NCBI GenBank assembly: GCA_964035575.1
Contig: OZ037889.1
Location: 124,001 to 188,000 of the forward strand
Length of the DNA: 64,000 nt
Direction of reading: 5' to 3'
Source: Rhynchopus sp. YZ270_cl-10
Lineage: Eukaryota > Euglenozoa > Diplonemea > Diplonemida > Diplonemidae
A program made the position numbers and the translations under genes. Below, piece by piece: positions 31,541-44,003 of the stretch; the stretch's first letter is position 1, and each line of letters starts with the position of its first letter. The notes beneath the pieces are model-generated. The model did not search any database. It was not told where the DNA came from and was given only the letters and a program-made list of their open reading frames with translations.

Positions 31541-33309
31541 GCCCTGAACCCCCTTTTTTCTCCTTTTTGGTGAGGTGTCTTTGCAGAGAGAGAGACAACA
31601 CACCTGGGGGGTTTTTATTGAGAACTGTTTGGATTGTTGCGACGCAAGCAGTCGCCAAGGGGGGGTTTTTTTGCGCAAAGGACTCTCTCTCTCTTTGGAA
31701 CCCTTTTATTCTTTTTGATTCGAAGAAAAGAAAAAGTACCAGAAAAAAAAAACACTTTCGGCGCTGCTGCTCAAAAAAAAGCCAGGAAAAAAAGGAGAGA
31801 AGCAGACCACAGGAAAATTAAAGCACCTTGCTTACTCAGGTATAACCTTTAAAGAAGAGTTCAAAGACGAACCTAAGTCAGAAAAAAAACATCACATTCG
31901 TGGCAGTCAGCACATCACCCGCAAAAAAAAAAAGAACGTACAACAGAAGAGAAGAGCACTAATACTAACAGGGAAGGAGGGGAAGGGGGAGGGGGTCAAG
32001 TACCTCCAAATTTCCTGCTACGGAAACTAGGGGCGGAGGACAGAGGGTGGGGTGAATGGAAAAAAAAAATTTTTTTTTTTTGATAAATTGTTGGAGTAGT
32101 TGTAGTTGCCACAGTTGTGCAATCTCCACTTTTTTATAGACTCTGTTGAACACAGCAGTTTCACTGTGCTCTTTTGTGTTGTCTCCTGATGGAACATTCA
32201 GTCCTCTGGTGGTGCCTATTGATGCACCATCATTATCTCCAACAGCAAGCTTTCCAAATCCAGAAAGCACTTCACTTCAAAACAAAAAAAATTGAGAAAA
32301 ACATTTTGTTGTTTCGCGTGGCCAGTAAAGATGTGGCCCGATGAGCAAATCTCAGGAATTTTCCTGGAGAAAATAGGATTTTTTTGAGAGGTGAGAAAAG
32401 AAAGAAAAAAAGTTGACAGATGAATATGCCTCACGTGTGTGCACATCCCAAGACCAGATTTCGAATCATTGTATAACACAATTAGGAGAGGAGGGGGTCA
32501 AAAAAAAAGCCCCGATGGGAGATGACGTTGATAGGTTTGTGCAGCAAAAGATGCGGCAGAGACAAAGAAAAAAATATATAAAAAAATACCGAAAAAGAAA
32601 AACGAAACACTTTTGAGAAGATGAAAAAAAAGTTCATCTGAGGCGGATTGGCAACGCACACTACAGTACTCCTACACGGCGGTGAAGTAAATGACTTGTG
32701 GTTTTATTTCACCATCGTGCCTGAACACCAGGTGGGGGGGGGGGGGTGCTCTCTCGTTGCCTACCTGTAAAAGCTTTGCATCCACCAGAGTCGTTATCCC
32801 TTTCTGTGTGTTAACCTACTGTTACCTCTGATTCTGCAAGCTGTGAAAAAGGCCCGTTTGACAGCGCACACAAAGATGATCAAATAATAAGAAATCTTGT
32901 AAGATGAATGCTCTCATGGGCACACATCTATATATAAAAAATCACACACGCAAAAAAGAAAAAACAGCTCCAATAAAATATTCGAATTTCATTGGTTCCC
33001 CCAAATCCCTCTCCCGAAATGCAAAAAAAAAATAAAAAATAGAAACTTAACACTCATCACACGATAAAACCCATGGGAGAGGTTGTGGTGAAACGCACAC
33101 ACCTCGACCTGTTTAGTGAGGAGTGGCTCTGCAGCGCGGTTCGTCCCTAGGACCGCAAAGTGTGTTCAAAGTACGTTGTTTCTATTTCCTCCTTCATTTC
33201 ATGAGGTGACACAAAAAAATTGACGTCATCCGAGGAGGGCGTCACGCAGTCATATTTCAGAAGGCTTTTTTTGCCTTTTTTTTCCAAAACAAATAGAAAA
33301 AGAACGGGT

Positions 33310-33366
33310 AGTTGAAACGTGCTAAAAACGCATCAGTCGAGCTCATGAAAAGGGGGGTGGGACGTG
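33310..33366 (-). repeat. Short interspersed repeat, family E (representative)
   Basis: Plus-strand reading GTTGAAACGTGCTAAAAACG then CATCAGTCGAGCTCATG. Copies at 50956-51006 (inside an LRRC23 intron) and 62756-62806. It shares the GTTGAAA edge with families B, C and D. Confidence 0.6.
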
Positions 33367-33888
33367 AGTGGTCTGTACCAAAGAAATGCTTGAAAGGTGA
33401 ATATGAATACGCCTCTGTGAACACATCTAAGAGGAGAAGATGAGCGCTCTGGGCTTATATATCTGTTGGAAATAAAATGACAGGAAAACCAAAAACACAC
33501 AGTGACAAAAAAAAAATGGGGGAAAAAAAAAATCGAATTTTCAGAAAGAGGGATTGAGGCCAGAGGGGCGCATTTTAAAAACATCCTTCTTCGGTGTCGA
33601 AAAGGGAAAATGTAAATAAAAGGAAGAAGACGAAGACGAAAAAGCTTGGAGAACCTTTCACCCAAATCACCTCTGCTTTGTAGAAATAATACGGAACATT
33701 GATCAAAAAAAAAAGGGGGGGTTCCGTCAGTTTTTTTTTTTTTTCAACGCATGGAAAACGCAATAAAAAAATATCTGGATTTAAAGAAAAGAAGAGAAAT
33801 GTCAGGTAAGTATGACCTGAGCCAGTTCTCTAGAAATAAAAGCGCACTATCACAAAAAAATGAAGTCAGTAAAAAAGAGGGAACATGG

Positions 33889-33929
<41 letters not shown>

Positions 33930-34582
33930 GTACGATGTGAAGAGGGAAATCGTTGGGGGGAGACGGTAACAAAGGATCAAAAAAAAAGGGGGGGTCGAAC
34001 GGAGAAAGAGAGGGAGGGAAATGTGTGTGGGGGTGACAAAAGGGAGTAGCCACACAGTGCGTCCATGGACAATGTGACGCGTCTGTTTGTTTGTTTTTGT
34101 TTGTTTCCTTTTCAAAAAAAAGACAAAAAATATCTTAAAAATTATGTAACCATGCATGTACAAAGTACTTGAGACAAAAAAAGTGTCATAAAAAAAAAAG
34201 GGGTGTCAAGTACTTCAAGTATCAAGTACTGGGGTTTTTCGACGAGTACTTTTTCCATTCAAGTACTTTGTACATCCATGTGTAACGTTCGCACCAAAAA
34301 AAAACCCCAGTTTTTTTTTTTAAACCCGCCAGCGGCGACTCAGCAAAAAAAAAAAAAAAAACTGCAAAATATAAATCACTTTTTATCTATCTCTACTTAT
34401 TACTGGGACCAATTTTTTCTTCCTTTTTTTCTGTTCTTTTTTTCTGTATTTATTCGACAATATCACACCGTGCATCCTTTTCTCCAAAAACCCAAAATTT
34501 AATTCACCCATTTCATTTTCCCCTTCCTCTCCTTCATTGATAATCTTTAGTGCAGCTGCGAAAGCACTCTTTTATTTTTTTC

Positions 34583-36545
34583 TCACCGAAACGCTGATTT
34601 GAACGTCCCCGACATGGCGCTGATTGACGAGGCAAACCCATCTGTTGTTACGGGACGTTGCTTTTTGCGTCTGACCGCTGATTGGTAGCGTCTTCTTTGG
34701 AGCCCTACTCTGGCTTGGCTGTTCGTGGTGTGGTTGTTGTTATCGGAGCTGGAGGTTGACTCTGGGGATTCAGGTTCAAATGCGCGGAACCTTTTCGGCT
34801 TTCTGCACAGCAGTGTGTGATGTGCGGAGGAGCCACAGTGAAGACAGGGGCCCTTGTAGGGGGTGCCACGCCTGGAGTTTCTGCGAGCCCGTCGTGGGAG
34901 GGCGGGGGACTCACTGACAACGGGTGCGGGTGCGGTGGGCGGGCGTGCGACGCGAGGGAGATCGGTAGGTGGGGTCATTCTTCGTGCACCACCGCTGCTG
35001 ACTTTGACGGGGGGAAGGCTTTTGACGCGGTGTGCGTAGCGTAGAGTGTTCATGCTGTGTTCGGTGTCGTGCCCGCTAGGGGAGACGGTGGCGATCATGC
35101 AGGTCTTGCATTCTCCGGTAAAGGAAGCCTTCAGCACCTCGGTCAGCTTGCTGCCGCGGAATTTGATGTGTTTATGCCCCATGTCCATCCCGCGGATGCA
35201 CTCCTTCAGCGCCAGAAGAGATTTGTTGATCTCAGACCCCTCGCGGCGGGTCTTCTTATCGCGTTCGGCAGTGTCCGCACCACGTTCGCTCCCAGCAAGG
35301 TCGACGAAGGACATGTGGCAGAGGGTCGTAGAGTCGCCAGGACGCTTCAAGGTCAGACGGAGGATGGCGTGGCTGCGGGAGCTGCGGGAGTTAGCTGATG
35401 TGCATCTGTTTGTTTGGGTTGGGTTGGTGGAGGGGGCAGGGGGGCACCACGCTGGATGATGGGGGTCGCATGATAGGTTCATATGATGATCACTGTGTCA
35501 TTTCGTCCTGTAATTACAATCACTTCTCATGTCATGGTGGTGTAACCGTTTTGTATCCAACAAAAAAATATCCATAAAATAATCGTCCGCGTATAACCCC
35601 AAAGGGGAAATTTGGAGTGTTTGTGGAGCTATTGTGGTGTCTGAAGGGGGGGAGGTGGGAGGTGGGAGGTGAGAGGTATCATACCCAGAGGAACGGTACT
35701 GGTTAGAGAGCGAGACCAGCCGAAGCATGTCCTTCGCGTTGTGCACACGGTGCTCAGTGAGGCCGCAGACTGTTTGTTTTTTTTGTGTTATTTTTTTTGG
35801 GGGATAACATAACGAAAAGTGTAATTTGTCACAAAGTCAGACTATCAACCAATAAAACATTGTCTAATCTACCCCCAACACCTCTCACACCACCTCAGAT
35901 GAACGCTTACACTTTGGCCACATCATTCTTCACAGCATCACAAAACAAAACCACCCGGTTTTTTCCAACATACTCTTTACTACGCCATCGGCACCTTCCC
36001 GCGCATGGACGAGCGAGCGTCCTGACATGAGGTCGTAGAGCTTTTCGCAGTAGATTTCGAAGAGGGAGGCGTGCACTTCGAGGTCGCTTTTGATGAGACG
36101 GAAGAGGTCGCGCGCTGCAAGGACGTAGAGGCCTACGTTGTGCGCGTCCGTGCGCGTCCCCGAGCATCGTGTGTGTCTTGCCTGACCCGGTCTGGCCGTA
36201 GGCAAAGCAGGACGCGTTGCCTCCTTGGAGAAAAGTGTCGAGAAGGGTGCGTGCACTGCGCTCATAGACCGCATGCGTGTCGTCGTCGGCACTGAACACC
36301 TCATCAAACGAAAACGCATGCGTCTCAGTATAGGTGCTCAAATCCAGCCGCTTCTTCGTCTCCTCCACCCGCACACACCGCGCCACGTCGCATCCAATCA
36401 CATCCTCGCCAGCCTCATTCGCACGCAGCGGCCGTTTCCGCACCACAACCCGTATCCGGCCGGTACCCTTCATGGCAACCTTCTGTACCACCTTCTTCGC
36501 AGGTGGGGGTACCCGTCTCCGATCCATTGCAGGGGTGTACGGCAT
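34583..36545 (-). CDS. Kinesin-13 (MCAK/KIF2-type) with apparent frameshift and C-terminal zinc knuckle
   Basis: Three exons: 36545-35974, 35769-35685, 35405-34583. Motor motifs: [32 protein letters not shown] (P-loop), [22 protein letters not shown] (switch I), [20 protein letters not shown] (switch II), [33 protein letters not shown] and the R[18 protein letters not shown] run place it in kinesin-13, which depolymerises microtubules. Just after LGD a 10-bp unit, GACGCGCACG, is followed by GACGCGCACA; this near-duplicate shifts the frame, and the exon phases fit only without one unit (489 aa). It may be an allele, an assembly error or early decay. C-terminally [14 protein letters not shown] fits a CCHC knuckle, not usual in this family. 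Leader acceptor CACACACAG is 26 nt before the ATG. Confidence 0.85.
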
Positions 36546-37269
36546 TGGACAGGAGAGGGTAGGCGGTTAGGCTGTGTGTGGGGGGAGGGAACACACAGAG
36601 AAAGAGAGAAAGAGAGAGAGAGAGAGAGACAGACCTCACCTCCTCCCCGGAAAAAAAGGGGGGTTGTTTTGGTGTATTTGGTTCTGGAGGAGGGGTGTGT
36701 GGGATGGGGGGGTGTACTTAAGTGATGGAGATGTGGTTGTAGGGCATGTGATATCATATAATATGCTGTAAGGTCCATGCTAAGGAGAAATTAAACACCA
36801 TAGTACAGTATCATGATGAACTTTTTTTTTCGGGGCCTGACAGGGTGTACAATGTGTACAATGTGAAGCACAGCGAAATCAATAGAATAATTGAATGTAT
36901 CTTATACCGTAGAATCTTTCTAAGGAGGGTGTGTGTGTGTGGTAGGTAGGAGAAGACAATGTACTTTTTTTTTTCAAAAAATGCAATTTGAAATACAAAA
37001 AAAAAAAAACCCTCTGACAGTGTACCTAAAGAACAGAAAGGGAGCAAAGCCCTCCCCGAGTTTTGATTGAAATAAGCTAAAACTCTACTAATTTTTCGAC
37101 CCAAGGAGGCCGTCCTTTATTTTTTTTTTTTTGAAGAATTGTTGGAATAGTGCACTTGCAACCTGTGCAAGCTCCACTGTCCCTACAGTTTTTCCCCTTC
37201 AATTTCCACTTCCCCTATCACCCACTCTCCAATACGCCTGTTACCCCCTCTCAACCCTTGAGGGCTGCC
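36546..37269. other. Intergenic, kinesin leader to XAP5
   Basis: 36572-36700 on the gene strand is a long CTCTCT/CCTCC pyrimidine tract ending CACACACAG, the kinesin leader acceptor. 36835-36865 has a tandem GTACAATGT. A family-F hairpin lies at 37130-37188. A diverged family-D hairpin (CCCTCTGACAGTGTACC) is at 37008-37026. No gene. Confidence 0.55.
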
Positions 37270-38079
37270 TTAGGAGTCTTGGGGAACTTCCTTCCAAAGA
37301 AGTGCGCCAGGGATTTTTTTGTATTGCATTTGGCGAGAGTATGTCAGGAAGTCACGGAACTTGTTGTCCCCCTTCGCTAGGTACGCACGCCGCAAGATCA
37401 CCCGCAGTGTGTTGTTCGTGAGGTCGAACATCTTCGCGCCTTCACAGTCTTCTGCGTCCACGATGTCGTACATATCCATTGTTGCTGGGAATATGAGGTT
37501 CCCACTGTACAACATTACGTCATGCGAAGAAAACGCTGTCACCAACGCCTTATCTTCCCTGTAGACGTGAGTCAGCACCTTATCCACAGTGTCACCCAAG
37601 GTTGCGGTGATGTTATGTGTTTTGCCTCCCTGCTTCCCTGCACTGCAGGCACGTATTTTAACCTCTGTTCCCTTTGCGAGCTCTTTTGTCTGTTCTCGCG
37701 CCTCTTCTGCAGCTCGTTTTCTCTTTGCAATGTCCTTATTGGAAGTTCCGATGAAGGTGGGCTGGTCGGAGGAGGGGGTCATTTTGGGGCGTTTTGTGTC
37801 GGGTTCGGTGGGGGAGTTGTCGTTATCGTTGGTGTCGTTGTCGTTGTCATCATCGGAAAGAAAGTTTAATGCGTTTTTCTTCTTTTCACGCTCGCGTTTG
37901 CGTTTGCGCTTTTCACGGTCTTCGCGTTGCAGAACTGCGTTGCGTTCTTTCTGAAGTTGTGCATCATGACGTTCCTGCACCTCATCACGTTTAGCCACCC
38001 ACTCCTCTTTAGACAGAACTCCTGCAGTTGCCTTAGCAAGAGTTGCGTCTAGGGTCTGTCCTTTCACAAATCTTTTCAT
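37270..38079 (-). CDS. XAP5/FAM50-family nuclear protein
   Basis: Single exon, 269 aa. N-terminus TAGVLSKEEWVAKRDEV matches the family's GLVTLNDMKAKQE-type start, followed by a KRKREREKKK basic run and an acidic NFLSDDDNDND stretch. Then PTFIGTSNKDIAKRKRA and a C-terminal domain with the family's order: a beta segment (TEVKIRACSAGKQGGKTHNI), GDTVDKVLTHV, VMLYSGNLIFPATMDMYDIV, AKMFDLTNNTLRVILRRAY. The extreme C-terminus differs from the animal proteins. FAM50A is found with the spliceosome in animals; XAP5 acts in chromatin/RNA control in plants and algae. Family call is from motif order. An acceptor TTTTAG lies 15 nt before the ATG. Confidence 0.8.
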   Translation of the reverse strand: MKRFVKGQTLDATLAKATAGVLSKEEWVAKRDEVQERHDAQLQKERNAVLQREDREKRKRKREREKKKNALNFLSDDDNDNDTNDNDNSPTEPDTKRPKMTPSSDQPTFIGTSNKDIAKRKRAAEEAREQTKELAKGTEVKIRACSAGKQGGKTHNITATLGDTVDKVLTHVYREDKALVTAFSSHDVMLYSGNLIFPATMDMYDIVDAEDCEGAKMFDLTNNTLRVILRRAYLAKGDNKFRDFLTYSRQMQYKKIPGALLWKEVPQDS

Positions 38080-38200
38080 TTTTTTGTGTTTTTTCTAAAA
38101 GGACGGAGGGTGAGGGACGGAGGAGGAGGAGGAGGGGGAGGAGGCTAGCGTAGCGGGGAGGAAAGAGAGAGAGGGAGAGGGGAGAGAGAGTTCGTTTTTG
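38080..38200 (-). promoter_or_regulatory. Pyrimidine tract and acceptor before XAP5
   Basis: On the gene strand about 100 nt of C/T (CCTCCTCCTCCTCCTCCGTC) leads to CGTCCTTTTAG, AG at 38095-38096, then AAAAAACACAAAA and ATG. The gene has no intron in its coding part, so this acceptor must serve trans-splicing or a 5'-UTR intron. Confidence 0.6.
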
Positions 38201-39371
38201 ATTTAGTCTGGTATGTAGAACCATTTTTGTTCGGGGGGTCGGTTGTCGAGTGTGTTTTATGTTTTAGGTTTTGTTTTTTTGGTTTGAAATAGAAAAAAAC
38301 CCGGTATTCCATTGAATCAACCCTTTTTTTTGAAATAATAATCGTCTTTTTGTTGGTACGCTACGTCAAATTGGAGTGTAGCGTCAAGTTTTGTAAGATG
38401 AACCTCAACCTCTTCATCCTGCTATCCTAAAAGTAATAACCCCTTCCCCCCTCCAGGACAGCTGTCCTCCCCGGGCCTAAAATGACATAGATTTATGTTT
38501 CACAGACATGATCACATTGTCTGCGATTGTGCTAACAAGATCAGCCATTTACAGGCAACGATCCTGCGTACAGCAGGGTGAAAGGTGCATCGCGTATTTA
38601 GCGCTTATTTCAGAGAGAGAATGACTAAAAAGTATGTATCCCTTTTTTGTTCACAAAACCTTCAGAAAGTCTTTACATAAGAAAACAACAAAATGTGCGT
38701 TGTTGTGGTTGTTTTTATCACTTTAAAAAAAAAATCCTTGCAAAACGTCCTTCCGTCGATTTTCGACCAGCAGAGAGATAACAAGAACTTCAAAAAAAGA
38801 AAAAAAACATACCTGGTGTGACCACCCAAACCGATTCTCCGAGGTTCTTCCGTGGTTCTTCCGTAGGTACTCCGGTAAGGGGGGTATACTTTTTTTTTGT
38901 TGTTTTCGGTTTTCGCCACCCGGGGGGGCTTCGAGACCTGGCAACCGCACACGTACCCTCAGGTTGTGTAAAAGTGATTTTGCTGACCAAAACATAAAAG
39001 CAGGCCTAATGCTAACTTTGGGGGAGGGGGAAAAAAAGTGAACCGACGGAAAAAAAAAAAAAAACGAAAAAAAAAATTTCCCTCCGCGGGAAGGGGTCCA
39101 GGGTTTTCGCTTATCTTCATGAAAAAAATTTTTCCCCAAAATCGTGAAGATATGAAGATATGTCCAAAAAGGGGTCAAAAAAAATTTTTTCGCGCTCCGC
39201 GCGAAAAGGTCCGTTCATTTCGCGTAAATACGTGATGACGTGGGATGGTAACGTACATCAAGAACCAAACCAACCCTTTTCTCACGTTTTTCCACGTCAA
39301 GCCCTCGCATTAGGTTCTCTCTAGTGAACGAAACCTTCCCTCAGGACAAGAAGAAACGGCGGTTGATATCA

Positions 39372-39515
39372 AAACTTTCTGGCGAAGCCACGGTACGCAA
39401 CATTTCAAAATTTGTGACCTAAAACCGAACATTTTTACAGCCAAACTATGGTAGAGGGCTGTGGGCTGCCAGTTTTTGAGCTGCGCCGGAGGCGCACGGC
39501 AGGGCATATCCTAAA
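39372..39515 (+). repeat. 'GCGAAGCCACGG' repeat, second copy
   Basis: Copy of the repeat at 25840-25975; ends with CTGCGCCGGAGGCGCACGG. It is followed after 90 bp by the GTGGGGTCA repeat at 39605-39700 and then the microsatellite. Confidence 0.6.
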
Positions 39516-39700
39516 TATGAGGTCTGAGCGGCCAAATTTGCCAAAAGGGTGCAAAAAAAAGGGGCGGATTTTTTTTTGCTTTTTTTTCCAGGTTTCATCG
39601 TTGGTGGCGCTTTTAAACATCGGCATTTCCGGAATCCGTCCGGCCAGTGGTGGGGTCAATTTGCCGAAATGGACAAGTTCTCGTTTTTGGTCAATTTCCT

Positions 39701-40240
39701 CAGTATACACAGTATACACAGTATACACAGTATACACAGTATACACAGTATACACAGTATACACAGTATACACAGTATACACAGTATACACAGTATACAC
39801 AGTATACACAGTATACACAGTATACACAGTATACACAGTATACACAGTATACACAGTATACACAGTATACACAGTATACACAGTATACACAGTATACACA
39901 GTATACACAGTATACACAGTATACACAGTATACACAGTATACACAGTATACACAGTATACACAGTATACACAGTATACACAGTATACACAGTATACACAG
40001 TATACACAGTATACACAGTATACACAGTATACACAGTATACACAGTATACACAGTATACACAGTATACACAGTATACACAGTATACACAGTATACACAGT
40101 ATACACAGTATACACAGTATACACAGTATACACAGTATACACAGTATACACAGTATACACAGTATACACAGTATACACAGTATACACAGTATACACAGTA
40201 TACACAGTATACACAGTATACACAGTATACACAGTACACA
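39701..40240. repeat. 540-bp CAGTATACA microsatellite (~60 copies)
   Basis: Near-perfect 9-bp tandem repeat; only the last unit is altered (CAGTACACA). Since 9 is a multiple of 3, all six frames stay open (IHS, VYT, YTQ repeats and so on), which makes false long ORFs. It abuts the GTGGGGTCA repeat. A short CAGTATACA stretch is also at 41704-41745, and a GTGTATACTG seed next to the inverted copy at 13110. Confidence 0.95.
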
Positions 40241-42216
40241 CGGGGTCCACCAATCGTTTGGATTGTCGACATTTCGCAGAGTCACCAAAGTGTAAGATTT
40301 TTTCGGCATTGGAAAGATTGGGCCATTTCTGAGAACTTCAATAAATCAGATCTCTGAGAGATTTGTTTTTAATTCCCATTTTCATGTCGCGAGTTTACGT
40401 GGAAACGCCTTTGAAACCGTGTGTTCTTTAAGGATTCTATAGGCAAAACAGGCGTTTTGCACCAAAAACCACAAGTTTCAACACAAAACCCGGTTTTTTG
40501 GCCCAGACCGGTGTATGGCGCCGAAAACACGCTTGCGCGTTATCAGAACCCTGCGTGGGCCACACACGGTCGTGCACACGTGCCCTTTGCCTTGTCACAC
40601 AACCCACGTTTTCACACCCAAAAACGACAAAGCCGTTTGTGGGCAAAAACCACACACACAGGGGTTTGCGAGTGTTAAGGATTAGCAAACCCAAATATAC
40701 AGTACACAGTACACAGGTACACAAAAAACTAGAAAACGACACTTCGCTGCGATCACGGGCCACCCCATAGGGGGTAAATTTTTTCCCACCGAAAATGGTG
40801 TTTTGGACTGTTTCGCACCAGATCTTTCCAAATATTTTTTCTACAGGCACTTTTGTCAAGTAGGTTTCCCCTTAGACCCCCTAGACCCCTCGTGCAAAAA
40901 AAAGGGGCAACGTGGGACCTTATAGCTGTGCAAAAAAAAGGGGCGCACTTTTTTTCAAAAACCCGCGGGTACCGGGTACAGACTTAGGATATGCCCTGGC
41001 GCACGGTAGGCTACTTTTTTTAATTTTTGCCGGCAAGGGGGTGCATCATTGAGTCCCTGAAACAAGTCTCCATCGTCACCGCCACCGCCATCGCAATCGC
41101 CATCTTCGCTTTCCTCTTTAACATCAACAGATGCAACACTGCTCTCTGTATCTTCAGAGCTCAGAACTTCTCCAACACTCGATGTCTCGTCGACTGACAG
41201 ACCCTCCTCCTCCTCGAACCCAGTGGTGGGGGCCGCAGTATGCACTGCTGTGTCCTTCTTTTAATCTCCCTTCCTCCTGAAGATGCGGGCGCAGCCCACA
41301 TCTCCAGGATCAAGGTACCCACGGCATACCACAGGCAGAGAACCCCCCATCCCAAAAAACCCCCATTTTTAAGGGTGAACCGACGAACCAACGGATAAAT
41401 AAAAAAAATAATAAATAAAAGTGAACCGACGAACCAACGGTTAGCATTAGGCCTGCATAAAAGTAACGACCAAAAAAAAAAAAAAAAAAACGAAAAATGA
41501 ATTTTCTAAAGCAAACTGACGGTGTTGACTTGGCCGTGCAGTCAGACACAGGCCCCTCGACAGTGGCACGTGGGGCACTACTTGGCTGTGCAGTCAGACA
41601 CCGCGACCCGGAGGAAAGGGAATGTGCCGCACGCGGGTGCCACAAACACTGGGAAAGCCCCCAAGGCGGCCATGGGATATATAGTTGCGTATTGCACACA
41701 GTAGACGTAATATACACAGTATACACAGTATACACACTATATACGGGCGGTTCATTTTTTTTCAAGGGATTTTTTCCGTTATTTTCGCGCGAAAATGCCA
41801 TTTTTGGCACGTTTCAACCAATACGAACCCGTGGTGACCTCTCTCAGTCAAACTTGTGGTCATTTTCCCCTTGTGACAGAAACCGAGAACAACAAAAAAA
41901 AAAGTATACCCCCTAGCAGTTCTCCGAGGTTCCTCCGTGGTTCTCCCGTGGGTTCCCCGTACCCCTTGAATCACACCAATACCCTCATGAACGTATATGA
42001 TGGGCCTCGAGGCCACAGAGGTATAGACAAAATAAAAAGAATAGTGTTTTTTCACATCATGTTCAAATCGGGCGTGGTTAAATGACCCATCCCCTGGATG
42101 AGAGTGTTTGAGGGGTGATGGTTCCCCCTGGCGGGAATAGAGTTTGCAACCTGACAGGATTGCTCTCAAGCTGTGCAAAGATTTTTCATCCCAATATCTT
42201 CTTTTTCACTAAAATC

Positions 42217-42278
42217 ACCTGATTTTTTACCCCGCGGGTAGGACCGCACGGCGCCTATCCGCGGGGTAAAAATCAGGT
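42217..42278. repeat. 62-bp hairpin with 25-bp arms
   Basis: Arms ACCTGATTTTTTACC/GGTAAAAATCAGGT, continuing as CCGCGGGTAGG / CCTATCCGCGG, with an 11-nt loop. One-base slips only. Looks like a foldback element or a strong RNA hairpin in an untranslated region. Confidence 0.65.
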
Positions 42279-44003
42279 AGTAAAAGAGAACATAAAACAA
42301 AAAAACGTGGCTTACTTTACAAAGAGATAGAGATAGAGAGCAGAAAGTTGAGACACTACAGTTAAGCGAAACACCAAGTCACCCCAAAACACAACAAAAC
42401 AAAACGAAAAAAAAAAAGATCTGGCCAAATAGGTTGACAGATGTCGAAACAACAAAATAGAAAAGTTGAAAGATGAATTCTGCCTCACGTGCATACACAT
42501 CTGTAATCAAAAAACAAGTAATTGATATCGAAAAAAAAAACGGGGTATGCTGTGTGATATGGGGAGGCTCGATAACCCTTTGCTCGATCGCTGTAGAGAC
42601 GAACTCGGCGTACACCAGCTCGTAGTCGTCCACAGGCTCCCACGCATCGTCGTCAGAGCAGTGCGGAAGGAACACAGCATACACAGACGAAAACTCGTCG
42701 TCGATCACACCAGGTGCATCAGCACCACCCATCAAAGCGTCAGGACGCTACGGTGGTTTCGAAAACCTGGCGCGGAGTTTTCCACAGCACACCCCGTTTT
42801 TTTTTTCTCTTAGCAATTCGTTGTTTTTTTGTTGTCGTTTCCCACACAACCTTCCCTCTAGCCCTAGAATCAGTTGTTCCTTTGACATCAAGGAAGGTTG
42901 TGGGGAAATCACACAAGAGTGAAATAGATAGGCAAAAAAAGAGGGGCCAACGGGGGTAAAGGAATTTTTCAATTTGTTGAATTCCCTTATTGCGGAGGTT
43001 TCTTCGGGAGGGGGAGGGGTTGTTGGGATGTATTTTATTTCTGAGTGCTTCCGTGTACTGCGTGTCATCAGCATCCTATTATAAGTATTTGCAAGTACTG
43101 TACATATCACTGAAACCCGGCTGATTTCCTGAAAAAAAAATTTTTTTGACCAGCCGGAAGGAAGTGAGCTAGGGTTACGTAAGTACTACCAAAAAAAAAA
43201 AAAGAGAAGTTGAAAGAGTGCAAAACGCCTTACCGTTCATCAGCGGACGCAGACACTGGAAAAAAATAAAAGAAAAGATGGATAATATGATTATGAATAA
43301 TGATGTGCATATATTCCAAAAAAACATCTAAGGTTTGTGTACAAAAACAAAATCACCTTTTTGTTTTTGAAAAAAAAGGATATGATGTTTACAGACACCC
43401 ATTTTTATGTAAGCTTTTTTTTCAGAGTTTTTGTATCTTTTATTTTAGTTTTTTTAATTTTTTTTTTTTTGCAAATCTCCGCTTTGTCGAAGCAAGGGTG
43501 GCTAGGTATAGTTGATAGCAACGGGCAGACCTACTGGGCGCGACACGTCTTTTAAGAAGGAAAAAAGAAGAAGGGAAAATAAAGGGACACTACACACATT
43601 TTAGTTTTAGATTCATATACTTCCAGTTCACAGAATTGAAAGTATTTGAGAGGGTCAACTTTAGGCAAATGCGCAGCAGGGAACATGACACACAAGAATA
43701 GCCGTTCAGTAACCAATACTGGATGTTGCACCACCATGGATGAAACCTTCTTCTGCGGGGAAGAGAACTGCCGTGTCCTATATGGGATGCTCTCAAAGCC
43801 ACAATACTTTTTTTTCTCCTCAAAAAGTCACAGCAAAAAAAAATCAAAGAAAGAAAGTGGCGTTGATAGAATGGAGCCCAAAAAACTAAAAAAAAAAGTT
43901 TCTAAGATGACCCTAAGCCTCTCTGTGCTTAGTCACCTTATCATATTCGTTATCGCGGAGCTACATTTGCGCAGGCTTCCACTAAAAGAATAGTAAATCA
44001 AAA

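Larger units (their letters stand above)
25349..34582. other. Gene-poor, repeat-rich 9.2-kb region
   Basis: No gene supported. Contains: CGCGCG palindrome near 25550; GCGAAGCCACGG repeats (25725, 25840); G10-TIR element (26896-27230); AAAATTTTTATTTTCAC palindromes (27240-27300); hairpins of families A-C, E, F and H; two TIR repeats (29497-29600, 29851-30006); and A/T homopolymers up to 36 nt (33892-33927). The minus frame at 31965-32270 has a tidy stretch (LSGFGKLAVGDNDGASIGTT) unlike its surroundings; it may be a fragment of imported coding DNA, but is unassigned. Confidence 0.55.

Noticed and set aside
39435-40357. Several long frames on both strands (IHS, VYT, YTQ, CIL repeats)
   Set aside because: All come from the 9-bp microsatellite, which keeps every frame open.
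41500-41760. Plus-strand frame with a doubled GCAGTCAGACAC block
   Set aside because: Runs into CAGTATACA repeats; no family and no splice context.
43200-43260. Hammerhead-ribozyme-like CTGATGA in a family-C repeat
   Set aside because: The GAAA and cleavage-site parts of the hammerhead core are absent, and other copies lack CTGATGA.
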